The notes beneath the pieces were generated by a model. The model did no database searches and was not told where the DNA came from. It saw only the letters and a list, made by a program, of their open reading frames with translations. The translations under genes and the position numbers were made by a program. Of a DNA stretch of 23,361 bases, positions 15,312 through 23,266 are shown piece after piece. Position 1 is the stretch's first letter, and the number at the start of each line of letters is the position of its first letter. The stretch comes from an uncultured Lachnospiraceae bacterium (GTDB lineage: Bacteria; Bacillota; Clostridia; Lachnospirales; Lachnospiraceae), in assembly GCA_949051815.1 (NCBI GenBank), contig CARQVR010000046.1, forward strand, positions 1 through 23,361, in the 5' to 3' direction.

Positions 15312-16547
15312 ATGTATCATTGCGAAATTTGTTTTTATATGATTACGGAACAGAATGAACTATTTGAGATCTTGAAACAGATGCCGCAGTTTCTTCGTTT
15401 TTCACATGAATATCAGAAGAGTGTCCGCGCGGAAGCAGAGCTGACCGGCAGGGCAGATGTGATTTTGGCGGATATACGGCAGACGGATGCGGTAGAAACA
15501 ATTGCATTTCTGCTTTCTCATAAACGGAAAGAGGCGGAACTGATTGTGCTGGCGAACCAAGAGCAGACAGCGCTTTTGACTACGAAAGATGATGCGGAGG
15601 AGATTACGGATATCTGGACAGTGCCTTTAACGGAGTCAGAGTTTCGTTTTCGGCTGACTCGCTGGCAGAAGGCTTACAAGATGAGTAAGGACTTCTGGCA
15701 GACACAGACTTATCTTGATACAACGATTAATTGTGTGCCTCATCTGATCTGGTATAAGGATAAAGAGGGCGCTCATATGAAAGTCAATGAGGCGTTTTGT
15801 AATGCTGTCAATAAAACCATGAAGCAGATTGAAGGGCGTGGTCACTATTATATTTGGGATATCGACCCGGATGAATATGCGAAAGGTGAATTTATCTGTA
15901 TGGAATCGGAGTACGAGGTGATGGAGAAGGGCGAAACCTGTATTTTCGATGAGACTGTTAAGATCGGGGACAGTGTGCGCGAGCTAAAAACCTATAAGGC
16001 ACCTTTGTTTGATCTGGACGGAAGCGTTATGGGAACTGCAGGCGTTGCCATAGATGTGACACAGGAGCGGCTTTATGAACAGATGATGATCAGGAATGCG
16101 AATACGGATTTCCTTACGGGCTTGTATAACAGAAGGTATGTGTATGAGTTTATAGACCAGCTGAAGAACGACTACATATCGGTGTATTGCATTGATCTGG
16201 ATCATTTTAAGAGCGTCAATGATATTTATGGACACCATGAAGGTGACAAGGCGCTGGTTCTCACGGCAAAGACGCTACAGGAATGTTTGTCGGAAAGTCT
16301 GATTGCACGCATGGGAGGCGATGAGTTTCTGGTGGTGTTAACGGGGGTATACACAGAGGATGAGGTAGAAAAGACGAAAAAAATGATAAAGGATCAGTTA
16401 GACCGGGAATTTGCGAAGCATGAAAATTTCAAAAAAATAACTGCCAGCGTGGGAGTGGCTTATTCCCGGACAGGGACGGAAACGTTCCATCAGTTATTCC
16501 ATAGAGCCGATGAAATGATGTATCGGGAGAAGGAAAGCAGCAGATAA
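15312..16547 (+). CDS. Diguanylate cyclase: pseudo-receiver, PAS, GGDEF
   Basis: A 411-residue cytoplasmic signalling protein, started at ATG 15312 behind GGAGG. Residues 1-125 resemble a receiver domain: DVILADIR places Asp54 at the phosphorylation site, and DIWTVPLTE stands where a KP motif is expected. The acidic pair and the conserved lysine are missing, so it is probably a pseudo-receiver. Residues about 135-255 form a PAS/PAC domain (CVPHLIWYKDKEGAHMKVNEAF, then APLFDLDGSVMGTAGVAIDVT). Residues about 260-411 form a GGDEF domain with the intact motif GGDEF at 335-339, DLDHFKSVNDIYGHHEGD and ASVGVAY. It should therefore make cyclic di-GMP from GTP. No RxxD inhibitory site is present before GGDEF. 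There are no membrane helices; the PAS ligand is unknown. Confidence 0.92.
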   Translation: MYHCEICFYMITEQNELFEILKQMPQFLRFSHEYQKSVRAEAELTGRADVILADIRQTDAVETIAFLLSHKRKEAELIVLANQEQTALLTTKDDAEEITDIWTVPLTESEFRFRLTRWQKAYKMSKDFWQTQTYLDTTINCVPHLIWYKDKEGAHMKVNEAFCNAVNKTMKQIEGRGHYYIWDIDPDEYAKGEFICMESEYEVMEKGETCIFDETVKIGDSVRELKTYKAPLFDLDGSVMGTAGVAIDVTQERLYEQMMIRNANTDFLTGLYNRRYVYEFIDQLKNDYISVYCIDLDHFKSVNDIYGHHEGDKALVLTAKTLQECLSESLIARMGGDEFLVVLTGVYTEDEVEKTKKMIKDQLDREFAKHENFKKITASVGVAYSRTGTETFHQLFHRADEMMYREKESSR

Positions 16548-16598
16548 AAATGGGAAAGTAGTAAAATGGCATTATAGCTGTTCTGCCAAAAAATTCTG

Positions 16599-16627
16599 TT
16601 GTATTTCGCGGTCAATTCGGATATAAT
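16599..16627 (+). promoter_or_regulatory. Predicted sigma-A promoter of the 6S-like RNA
   Basis: TTGTAT (16599-16604) and a perfect TATAAT (16622-16627) are spaced by exactly 17 bases. Transcription would start at about 16633-16635. Confidence 0.65.
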
Positions 16628-16633
16628 AGATGT

Positions 16634-16866
16634 AACCTGAAATGCACGATAAGTCTTGTTATTTTGAACCTACAGATACTTTAAACGGGATTCCTACATT
16701 GTCATATAGATGTCAGGCCTCCAGCCTTTGGGCACCCAAGCAGTGGAAGACAGAAGTATGGTTGCGGTTACCCACCTAGCATTGCTAGGAGTCAAAATAC
16801 AAGATCCGGCATTTTGGGGGCATATACGAAAGATGGAAAAGCAGTCGTCCTGTACGGCTGCTTTTG
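16634..16866 (+). ncRNA. ssrS: 6S-like RNA
   Basis: A non-coding transcript with its own promoter and terminator. It folds as one long rod: aaatgc near 16640 pairs with gcattt near 16809. cttgttattttgaac (about 16653-16667) pairs with gtcaaaatacaag (about 16791-16803) with small bulges. agatactt pairs with aagtatgg further in. A side hairpin ctagcattgctag precedes the 3' strand. This closed rod with a central bubble is the shape of 6S RNA, which binds sigma-A RNA polymerase by mimicking an open promoter. Segments such as attttgaacctac and cacctagcattgctagga look to me like Firmicute 6S, by memory. The mature 3' end may lie near 16830, before the terminator. A different structured RNA cannot be excluded. 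Confidence 0.72.
16837..16866 (+). terminator. Terminator of the 6S-like RNA
   Basis: aaaagcagtcg (16837-16847) pairs with cggctgctttt (16855-16865), 11 pairs with one G-U, and the T-run is part of the stem. It ends only 26 bases before the start codon of ddh. Confidence 0.75.
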
Positions 16867-16891
16867 CGGGTATGGAGGAACGGAGGGCAAA

Positions 16892-17878
16892 ATGAGCATA
16901 AGAATAGGAATTTTGGGATATGGGAATCTGGGGCGTGGTGTGGAATGTGCCGTGAAACAGAATCCTGACATGGAGCTTGTGGCAGTGTTTACACGCAGGG
17001 AACCTCAGACGGTGTCAATTCTCACAGAGTCGGCATCGGTCTGTCATGTGTCGGAGGCAGCGGCATGGAAGGATAAAATTGACGTGCTGATTCTCTGCGG
17101 CGGCAGTGCAACGGATCTGCCGGAGCAGACGCCGGCATATGCGAAGCTGTTTAACGTGGTGGATAGTTTTGACACCCATGCCAACATACCGAAGCACTTT
17201 GATGCCGTGGATGCGGTCGCAAAAGAGTCCGGGAAGACAGGCATTATTTCTGTGGGCTGGGACCCGGGGATGTTTTCTTTAAACAGAATGTACGCTTCTG
17301 CCATTTTGCCAGGCGGAAAAGATTATACGTTCTGGGGAAAGGGCGTCAGCCAGGGACATTCTGATGCGATCCGCAGAATTGAGGGCGTGAAAAATGCCAA
17401 GCAGTATACAATCCCGGTGGAGGCTACGCTTGAGGCGGTGAGAGAGGGAAAAAATCCCGAGTTATCCACAAGGGAAAAACATACCAGAGAGTGCTTTGTC
17501 GTTTTGGAAGAGGGGGCGGACGCCGCGAAAGTGGAGCAGGAGATTAAGACCATGCCGAATTATTTCGCGGACTACGACACAACCGTACATTTTATCAGCG
17601 AGGAGGAACTTATCAGGGATCATGGCGGCATCCCGCACGGGGGCTTTGTGCTGCGCAGCGGAAAAACCGGCTGGGAGGAGGAAAACAGTCATCTGATTGA
17701 GTACAGTCTGAAACTGGACTCTAATCCGGAGTTTACTTCCAGCGTGATTATTGCTTACGCGAGGGCGGCTTACCGGCTTAATAAAGAAGGACAGGCAGGA
17801 GCGAAGACAGTGTTTGACATTCCGCCTGCTTATCTGAGTGCGAAGAGCGGGGAGGAACTGCGGGCGGCTATGCTGTAA
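16892..17878 (+). CDS. ddh: meso-Diaminopimelate D-dehydrogenase
   Basis: A 328-residue NADPH enzyme. It makes meso-diaminopimelate in one step from tetrahydrodipicolinate, ammonia and NADPH, supplying both lysine and peptidoglycan. The Rossmann loop is IGILGYGNLGRGVE at residues about 5-18. Family segments follow: VAVFTRREP, VLILCGGSATDLPEQTP, NVVDSFDTHANIPKHFD, ISVGWDPGMFSLNRM, FWGKGVSQGHSDAIRRI, HGGIPHGGFVL and the C-terminal NPEFTSSVIIAYARA. Length fits the family. ATG 16892 is chosen because CGGAGGG precedes it; the open frame extends upstream to 16814 only by running through the RNA terminator. Presence of ddh marks the one-step dehydrogenase route, which is taxonomically patchy but common in Clostridia. 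Confidence 0.96.
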   Translation: MSIRIGILGYGNLGRGVECAVKQNPDMELVAVFTRREPQTVSILTESASVCHVSEAAAWKDKIDVLILCGGSATDLPEQTPAYAKLFNVVDSFDTHANIPKHFDAVDAVAKESGKTGIISVGWDPGMFSLNRMYASAILPGGKDYTFWGKGVSQGHSDAIRRIEGVKNAKQYTIPVEATLEAVREGKNPELSTREKHTRECFVVLEEGADAAKVEQEIKTMPNYFADYDTTVHFISEEELIRDHGGIPHGGFVLRSGKTGWEEENSHLIEYSLKLDSNPEFTSSVIIAYARAAYRLNKEGQAGAKTVFDIPPAYLSAKSGEELRAAML

Positions 17879-17947
17879 GCGGCGGGTTTGTACCGCTTGT
17901 CCGGCAATGAATCCTGTTGATACAGACTAACGATCAGAGAAAAGACA

Positions 17948-17990
17948 AACAACGCAGTATATGCTGTATGCATATACTGCGTTGTTTTGG
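17948..17990 (+). terminator. Strong rho-independent terminator after ddh
   Basis: aacaacgcagtatatgc (17948-17964) and gcatatactgcgttgtt (17970-17986) form a perfect 17-pair stem with loop tgtat. T residues follow. Confidence 0.9.
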
Positions 17991-18078
17991 CTATGTATAT
18001 ATTCTTTTGGTATATTCAATTGTATGATGTACTGTATGACAAAAGCATGATACTATTGAAAAAAGGAGGGTGAAAAAT

Positions 18079-19320
18079 ATGAATAGTTTTAACATTGAGA
18101 ACGAGAAAACAGGTGCTTTTGTTTCAAGACTGATCGAAGAGAGGTTTGGCTCTGCACGAAAGTTTTGTATTGCATATCTTGAGGAACAGGGATCGCAGGA
18201 AGTAACCGAAGACAAGATTCAAAATATGGCGAACCGCTTATTACAGATCAAAAAAGGGACAAAGGCAATCCAGATTTATGATCTGCCTGTTTTCTCTAAA
18301 CTGCTGGATGTTTCTTTCGAACAGATATTAAGTGCAGGCAGATATGGGGTCCCTAAAAATAATCGGATGACGAATTATACCGTCGCACAGTCCCATAATA
18401 AAGAGGAATGGATCGCTTATATTGAAATAGAAAGCAGGCCGATCCTTAATCCTGATGAATATGGAAAAACGGTGCTGGATTATGCGATAGAGTATGGAAA
18501 TTATGACTTTCTAAAATTTTTGGTAGATAAAAATTATATCTGGTTTGACAGTCGGAAAGAAAAGGATTACATTATGACATTTGGCGCGGGTACCAGTATC
18601 CAGCGCATCAGATTTGAAGAAAGAGATAATGGCGTTTTTCATTTTCACTCTCAAATGAATGATTTGCAATGTAAGCTGGCAACGGAGGATCAGTTGAGAT
18701 TGTATCTCATTTCGTTTGCGGCGGATCATAATGATTTGAAGATGTTGGAAAAATTAAGGGCAAGAGAGATTCCGGAATTGTATTATAAAGCACATTATTT
18801 GTCCTGTGCGCATCCTGATTTTAACGCGCATTATAATAAAGATATGGTTACACACATATCAAAATCCAGCGATAAGGTGCTGGATTATTTTACGGATCCG
18901 TTTGAGATTCGCGACAACATCAAATATAAGGACGGTAGCAGACGGCGGCATAGATTTGTGTTTCCATATATCTCACAGTTACTAAATATGTTGATTGACA
19001 ATAGTAGCCCGTTTTTGAAAACAGCTTTGGAGAAGGCGATAGAACATAATGAAACAACAATGGAGAAGCTGCACATATTGATAGAGGCGTCAGTTAAAAA
19101 TGGATGTTTTCGAGGCGATTATTGGAAAGAGGAATTTTATTTTTCGGAGAACGGAAATATTGTCAGTTTTCGAGATCCCTTAGCTGTTAAAGGAATTATC
19201 ACAAATATAGTTAATGTAACAAAAGAAGTTCCGGATGCGCAGGCAAGTGAACTTATAGAAAGATTAAATGCATCTTACAATCATATTCGCAATATGAAAA
19301 CAGAAGGGGTATGTTTTTAA
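18079..19320 (+). CDS. HTH and ankyrin-repeat-like protein of unknown function
   Basis: A 413-residue protein started at ATG 18079 behind AAAGGAGGG; a GTG at 18070 overlaps that site and is unlikely. Residues about 10-90 look like an atypical XRE-type helix-turn-helix region (FVSRLIEERFGSARKFC, then YDLPVFSKLLDVSFEQILSAG, the usual closing helix of such domains). Residues about 135-165 match an ankyrin repeat (GKTVLDYAIEYGNYDFLKFLVDKNY), and residues about 212-240 look like a second, weaker one (QLRLYLISFAADHNDLKMLEKL). The rest is helical and basic/aromatic. There is no signal peptide. The gene is visibly more AT-rich than its neighbours and has its own unit between a terminator and the next gene, which suggests acquisition or a different expression class. 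A DNA-binding or protein-binding regulator is inferred; the function is not known. Confidence 0.78.
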   Translation: MNSFNIENEKTGAFVSRLIEERFGSARKFCIAYLEEQGSQEVTEDKIQNMANRLLQIKKGTKAIQIYDLPVFSKLLDVSFEQILSAGRYGVPKNNRMTNYTVAQSHNKEEWIAYIEIESRPILNPDEYGKTVLDYAIEYGNYDFLKFLVDKNYIWFDSRKEKDYIMTFGAGTSIQRIRFEERDNGVFHFHSQMNDLQCKLATEDQLRLYLISFAADHNDLKMLEKLRAREIPELYYKAHYLSCAHPDFNAHYNKDMVTHISKSSDKVLDYFTDPFEIRDNIKYKDGSRRRHRFVFPYISQLLNMLIDNSSPFLKTALEKAIEHNETTMEKLHILIEASVKNGCFRGDYWKEEFYFSENGNIVSFRDPLAVKGIITNIVNVTKEVPDAQASELIERLNASYNHIRNMKTEGVCF

Positions 19321-19342
19321 AATGATTATCCTGTCAGATCTG

Positions 19343-19356
19343 TCACATCTATGTGA
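19343..19356 (+). promoter_or_regulatory. Perfect palindrome upstream of the SpoIID-like gene
   Basis: tcacat-ct-atgtga is a perfect 6-2-6 palindrome in the 99-base gap before ATG 19420. It could be an operator. No clear -35/-10 pair was found around it. Confidence 0.3.
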
Positions 19357-19419
19357 ACTACAGAATAATTGTTATTCCGTGCGCATAGAAATAGAGGAGG
19401 AAACGGGAAAGGCTGTGCT

Positions 19420-21816
19420 ATGAAATTGGACGGGAAACAGCTTGCGAAGCTGGCTCTTATTTTTTTCGGTCTTTTATTTATTGTCTGTCTTTTTCTGGGA
19501 AGAAGACAGAAGCAGGGGGAAACGCCTGCGCCGCCTGAGGGGGAGCGGATCACTGTGGAGGATGTGGAGATTTTGCTGGATGCCCTGGGGATTGCTTTTC
19601 CGACAGCGGTATCTGAGGGCGATGGGACGCAGCAGATTATGCGGGAAGAGGAAGAAGGGACTGCTGTATATTTTACATACGGGCAATACGAAGAACTTTG
19701 CCGGCAGATCGGTGAGGAGGAGTGGGGGCTTCCCTCTTACAGCGGTCAATATAAGCCGGAGCAGGCGCTTTTAAAAGCGGACTGGTACGAGGCGTTTCCT
19801 ATTCTTCTGGCACATCTGGACACAGAATCGTCCATTTGGGAAACGACGGTCTTTGTGCTTAAAATTGATGAGGAGAATCAGGAGGCTTACACGGAGAACG
19901 GCTCCATGCAGGGTGCCAGCCGTTATTGCTCCACGGCCTTTGCGGAAAATGAGTTGCAGGAGATGCGTGTTTATGTCAAAGGAGATACGCTGCTTACGAT
20001 TGTGGAGGTGCTGCCGGAGGATCATTATCTGGGAAGTGTGTGGGTGATGGAGAATAAGGACGGCACACTGGATTGTTTTTATCGACAGACCGCATTCCGG
20101 GCAGCGCTTTCCGGGAATGCACAAAAGAATCCGCCGGAACGGGAACAGATTGCGGACCTGACTTTTCGGGGTGGTCGTGTTGTGGAGGCTGGGGAACGCA
20201 GGGAGAAAATTCACGGAAAACTTCTCCGCGCTTCTGCGCAGGAACTGGAGATCGAGGATTACGGGATTTATCAGATCGCGGAGGAGATGGAGGTATATAA
20301 GCTGTACGGGAGTCTGAAAACGCTGGAGCAGGCGCAGCTGCGGGTGGGCTGTGCGGATACGGATTTCGTCGTTGACAAGGGAAAGGTATATGCCTGTCTG
20401 GTCTCGGAGGAAGCGGGAGCCGATCAGATCCGGGTGCTTTTAAAAAATACGGCGGCGGGCAGCAATTTCCATGAGGCGGTAGACATTATCGTGGACGGAG
20501 AAAAGATCAGATTGCGGAAGGACCAGATGAGCGTCGGGGAGCGCAGAATGTATCGCAGTGAAAATCTCACGGACAAGGTTACGGTGGAGATGGAGGGAAG
20601 CACAAGGGCGGACCACGACTACCACGGAGCGATTGAGTGTCTTCGGACGGAGCAGGGGATTGCGGTAGTCAATGAACTGCCATTGGAGGAATATCTCTAT
20701 GCGGTGGTGCCAAGCGAGATGCCGGCGTCTTATCCGCAGGAGGCGCTTAAGGCGCAGGCGGTGTGCGCCAGAACCTATGCGTACCGCTATATTCTGCGGG
20801 CGGGCATTCCCGAGCTTGGCGCCCATGTGGACGATACCACGGCTTATCAGGTATACCATAATATAGAGGAACATGCGGCATCCACCACTGCGGTGAAAGA
20901 GACGGACGGGGTGCTTCTCACTTACGACGGGGAGGCGGCGGGAAATTATTATTATTCCACTTCCTGCGGAACGGGGACGGATGTAGTAAGCTGGCAGGGA
21001 GGAAACGGCGAGGAGGTACCTTATCTGCGGGGCGTGCGCGTGAGCGGTGCATATGGCGATGAGAGGGCGGAAGGAGCGGAGCAATCGGATGCTGAGACAG
21101 GAGGGGACGATGTTTTGGGTTCAGAAGAATCAGAGGGAACAGGAGAACAACTGCAGTCTGCGAAAACGGATGATGGATTTGACGCGGAGTCCTTGCGCGA
21201 TGAGGGGACATTCCGGCAATTTATCACCAACGTACACGAGGCGGATCTGGAGAAGGAAGAACCTTGGTACCGCTGGAATTATTGCGTGGAGGATCTGGAT
21301 GGGAAGGAACTGTCCGCCCGCTTGAAGGAGCGCTATGAAAAGGCGCCTGCTTTTGTCCTGACAAAGGCGGAAGGGGATTATTATGTGTCGGAGCCGGTCG
21401 GAAAGACGGGGCAGATAAAGAAGATAGAAATTGTAAAAAGAGGCGCAGGCGGAATCGCGCAGGAATTGTATATTGAGACGGAAAAAGCCGCGTACAAGGT
21501 GCTTTCCGAATATAATATCCGCTATGTGCTCTGTGACGGAAAAAGTGTGGTCAGGAAGCAGGACGGGAGCGAAACGGTTCCGGGAACACTTCTTCCAAGC
21601 GGCTTTTTTGTGCTGGATACCGCGCTTGAGACTGGAAAAGACGGGGAAAATGTGGTAGGATATACGTTGACCGGCGGCGGCTATGGACACGGTGTCGGCA
21701 TGTCCCAGAACGGAGCGAAGGCGATGGGAGAGCAGGGGGCTGACTATGGACAGATTCTTTCGATGTTCTATCCCGGCTGTGAGGTGAAGGAGGCGGAGGA
21801 GTTGCGTGAGCAGTAA
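19420..21816 (+). CDS. Large membrane-anchored SpoIID/LytB-domain protein
   Basis: A 798-residue protein, started at ATG 19420 with GGAAAGG seven bases upstream. Residues about 8-27 are a membrane anchor (LAKLALIFFGLLFIVCLFLG). Residues about 30-380 are of unknown fold, acidic, with no motif I recognise. The SpoIID/LytB domain follows: NELPLEEYLYAVVPSEMPASYP with the likely catalytic Glu433, ALKAQAVCARTYA, YYYSTSCGTGTD and, near the C-terminus, GGYGHGVGMSQNGAKAM. SpoIID is a lytic transglycosylase that cleaves glycan strands during engulfment and is only about 340 residues in Bacillus. This protein is more than twice as long, with an added Glu/Asp/Gly-rich insert at about residues 545-600. 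It is probably a wall hydrolase paralogue; a sporulation role is not shown by its neighbours. Confidence 0.88.
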   Translation: MKLDGKQLAKLALIFFGLLFIVCLFLGRRQKQGETPAPPEGERITVEDVEILLDALGIAFPTAVSEGDGTQQIMREEEEGTAVYFTYGQYEELCRQIGEEEWGLPSYSGQYKPEQALLKADWYEAFPILLAHLDTESSIWETTVFVLKIDEENQEAYTENGSMQGASRYCSTAFAENELQEMRVYVKGDTLLTIVEVLPEDHYLGSVWVMENKDGTLDCFYRQTAFRAALSGNAQKNPPEREQIADLTFRGGRVVEAGERREKIHGKLLRASAQELEIEDYGIYQIAEEMEVYKLYGSLKTLEQAQLRVGCADTDFVVDKGKVYACLVSEEAGADQIRVLLKNTAAGSNFHEAVDIIVDGEKIRLRKDQMSVGERRMYRSENLTDKVTVEMEGSTRADHDYHGAIECLRTEQGIAVVNELPLEEYLYAVVPSEMPASYPQEALKAQAVCARTYAYRYILRAGIPELGAHVDDTTAYQVYHNIEEHAASTTAVKETDGVLLTYDGEAAGNYYYSTSCGTGTDVVSWQGGNGEEVPYLRGVRVSGAYGDERAEGAEQSDAETGGDDVLGSEESEGTGEQLQSAKTDDGFDAESLRDEGTFRQFITNVHEADLEKEEPWYRWNYCVEDLDGKELSARLKERYEKAPAFVLTKAEGDYYVSEPVGKTGQIKKIEIVKRGAGGIAQELYIETEKAAYKVLSEYNIRYVLCDGKSVVRKQDGSETVPGTLLPSGFFVLDTALETGKDGENVVGYTLTGGGYGHGVGMSQNGAKAMGEQGADYGQILSMFYPGCEVKEAEELREQ

Positions 21817-21940
21817 TGCAGGGATGCGTGCCCGTACAATCTGGGGAGCCGGAACGCCATTTTAGGCTGATTACAGATAGATTTGCGGGTAAAAAGAAAT
21901 GGAATCAATAGAGTAGATAACGAAACCAACCGGGAGTATG

Positions 21941-22798
21941 ATGAGAACGATTTACAGATTATATTATATCCTGCGGGATTTTAACTGGCAGATGACGAAA
22001 AAGAATATCAGCGCTTTTGCGGCAAGCACGGCGTTTTTCCTCTTTTTGTCCATGATTCCGCTTCTGATGGCGTTGTGTGCCATTCTGCCTTATACGGCGC
22101 TGACGGAGGAGAATCTGATCAACGCGATCACGCAGTTTACGCCGGATGCGGTGAACGGCATGGTAATACGCATCGTTTCGGACGTCTATGCCAGATCGGC
22201 GGGGACGATCACGGTGTTTGCGCTGGTAACGATCTGGTCGGCGGCAAAGGCTATGCTTGCGCTGATCTACGGGTTAAACGCGGTCAACGATGTGGAAGAA
22301 AAGCGAAATTATATTGTGCTGCGGGCAATCGCCTGCTTTTATACGGTGATCATTCTGGCGGCTACGCTGGTGGCGCTTTTTGTGATGGTGTTCGGCAATG
22401 TGATTGTGGACATTCTTCTACGGGATATCCCGCCGCTTCATCTGGTGGTGCATGTGATTATGCGTTTCCGCTTTCTCGTTTCCTGGGTGATTCTGACTTT
22501 TATTTTTGCCATGATCTATGCCTTCGTGCCGAGCTGTAAACTGCGGTTTAAGGCGCAGATTCCGGGGGCGGCTTTTGCGGCGGTTTTGTGGAGCGTTGCC
22601 TCCTTTGCATTTTCCGTCTACGTGGATCACTATAATGACTTTGGCACATACGGGAGTTTGACTACGGTGGTCATTTTGATGCTCTGGTTTTACATGCTGA
22701 TGTACATTCTGATGATTGGGGCACATATCAACAAATATTTTGGTCCGGTTTATAAATTTCTCTTCGGGTGGCTTGACAAGTCGAAGGAAAGCCACTAA
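21941..22798 (+). CDS. YihY/BrkB family inner membrane protein
   Basis: A 285-residue integral membrane protein with about six helices: residues about 22-48 (FAASTAFFLFLSMIPLLMALC), 85-110, 125-155, 175-200, 210-230 and 245-265. Family marks are SAFAASTAFFLFLSMIPLL near the N-terminus, IWSAAKAMLALIYGLNAVND and the C-terminal YGSLTTVVILMLWFYMLMYIL followed by GAHIN. The family was once misnamed ribonuclease BN; its real function is unsettled. ATG 21941 is preferred over ATG 21938, since GGAG ends four bases before it and only one base before the other. The stop codon TAA coincides with the -10 box of the T-box promoter. No operon partner is visible; the gap upstream (21817-21940) holds nothing I can name. 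Confidence 0.9.
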   Translation: MRTIYRLYYILRDFNWQMTKKNISAFAASTAFFLFLSMIPLLMALCAILPYTALTEENLINAITQFTPDAVNGMVIRIVSDVYARSAGTITVFALVTIWSAAKAMLALIYGLNAVNDVEEKRNYIVLRAIACFYTVIILAATLVALFVMVFGNVIVDILLRDIPPLHLVVHVIMRFRFLVSWVILTFIFAMIYAFVPSCKLRFKAQIPGAAFAAVLWSVASFAFSVYVDHYNDFGTYGSLTTVVILMLWFYMLMYILMIGAHINKYFGPVYKFLFGWLDKSKESH

Positions 22799-22801
22799 AA
22801 T
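22773..22801 (+). promoter_or_regulatory. Predicted promoter of the T-box leader, inside the yihY-like gene end
   Basis: A perfect TTGACA (22773-22778) and TAAAAT (22796-22801) are spaced by 17 bases. The -10 box includes the TAA stop codon of the upstream gene. Transcription would begin near 22808. Confidence 0.65.
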
Positions 22802-22807
22802 AGCAGG

Positions 22808-23127
22808 TAGATTTGTTAAAAGTAAAGATTTTATAAAAGCGAAGAAGGTGTCAGTAGGAAATTTTTTCCGCCAGAGAGAGGGAATCATCGGCTGTAAGTT
22901 CCCTTCGGTTCAGAAATTGTCCGAATTTTCCCACCGGAGCTGTCTGGGTGAACCGGTTTGTCCGCAGACGGATAAACGTAAGTAGCGCAGAACGTACAGG
23001 CACGTTATGCCAAAGGAAGCGTCCGTTTGCGGAGCTGCGATTGAAGCAGATTCCGGGAGCGGGAAACTGGGTGGTACCGCGGAGTCTATTCGTCCCATAT
23101 GTGTTGCACATGTGGGGCGTTTTTTTG
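22808..23127 (+). promoter_or_regulatory. T-box leader, probable phenylalanine specifier
   Basis: A T-box riboswitch, which reads the charging state of a tRNA and lets transcription continue when the tRNA is uncharged. The T-box sequence GGGTGGTACCGCG is at 23069-23081. Stem I has AGTA (about 22854-22857), AGAGAG (about 22874-22879) and the GGCTG...AAG distal loop. Stem II is gtttgtccg/cggataaac (22956-22977). The specifier side of stem I reads ccgaattttcccacc (22921-22935). Depending on exact register the specifier is TTT (22926-22928) or TTC (22928-22930), both phenylalanine codons. TGGT in the antiterminator bulge fits a tRNA ending ACCA. The controlled gene, perhaps pheS, lies beyond the window. 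Confidence 0.9.
23091..23126 (+). terminator. T-box terminator hairpin
   Basis: cgtcccatatgtg (23091-23103) pairs with cacatgtggggcg (23107-23119), 13 pairs with two G-U, followed by seven T. It competes with the antiterminator that contains the T-box sequence. Confidence 0.92.
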
Positions 23128-23128
23128 C

Positions 23129-23252
23129 GCGAATAAGCAGAGCCAGAAGGCGGCAGAGACAGGCCGCATGCTTGCATGTGGACTTGGCGATGACGACTTA
23201 TGGCGAGCAACGCGAACTCGGAATGCGAAGCATTACGAGTCTGCTTATTCGC
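23129..23252. repeat. Repeat unit 1 with 13-base terminal inverted repeats
   Basis: The segment is bounded by gcgaataagcaga (23129-23141) and its perfect reverse complement tctgcttattcgc (23240-23252). Inside is a 95-base unit (23145-23239) that recurs at 23267. The unit has two hairpins: ccgcatg-cttg-catgtgg, and the palindrome actcg-g-aatgc-gaa-gcatt-a-cgagt ending at 23240. It begins two bases after the T-box terminator T-run. No coding capacity is apparent. Confidence 0.75.
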
Positions 23253-23266
23253 AAGGCAACGGCGTT

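Noticed and set aside
16710..16895. Plus-strand ORF of 61 codons, and an upstream extension of ddh from 16814
   Set aside because: Both run through the structured RNA and its terminator. The ddh start at 16892 has its own GGAGGG site and gives the usual protein length.
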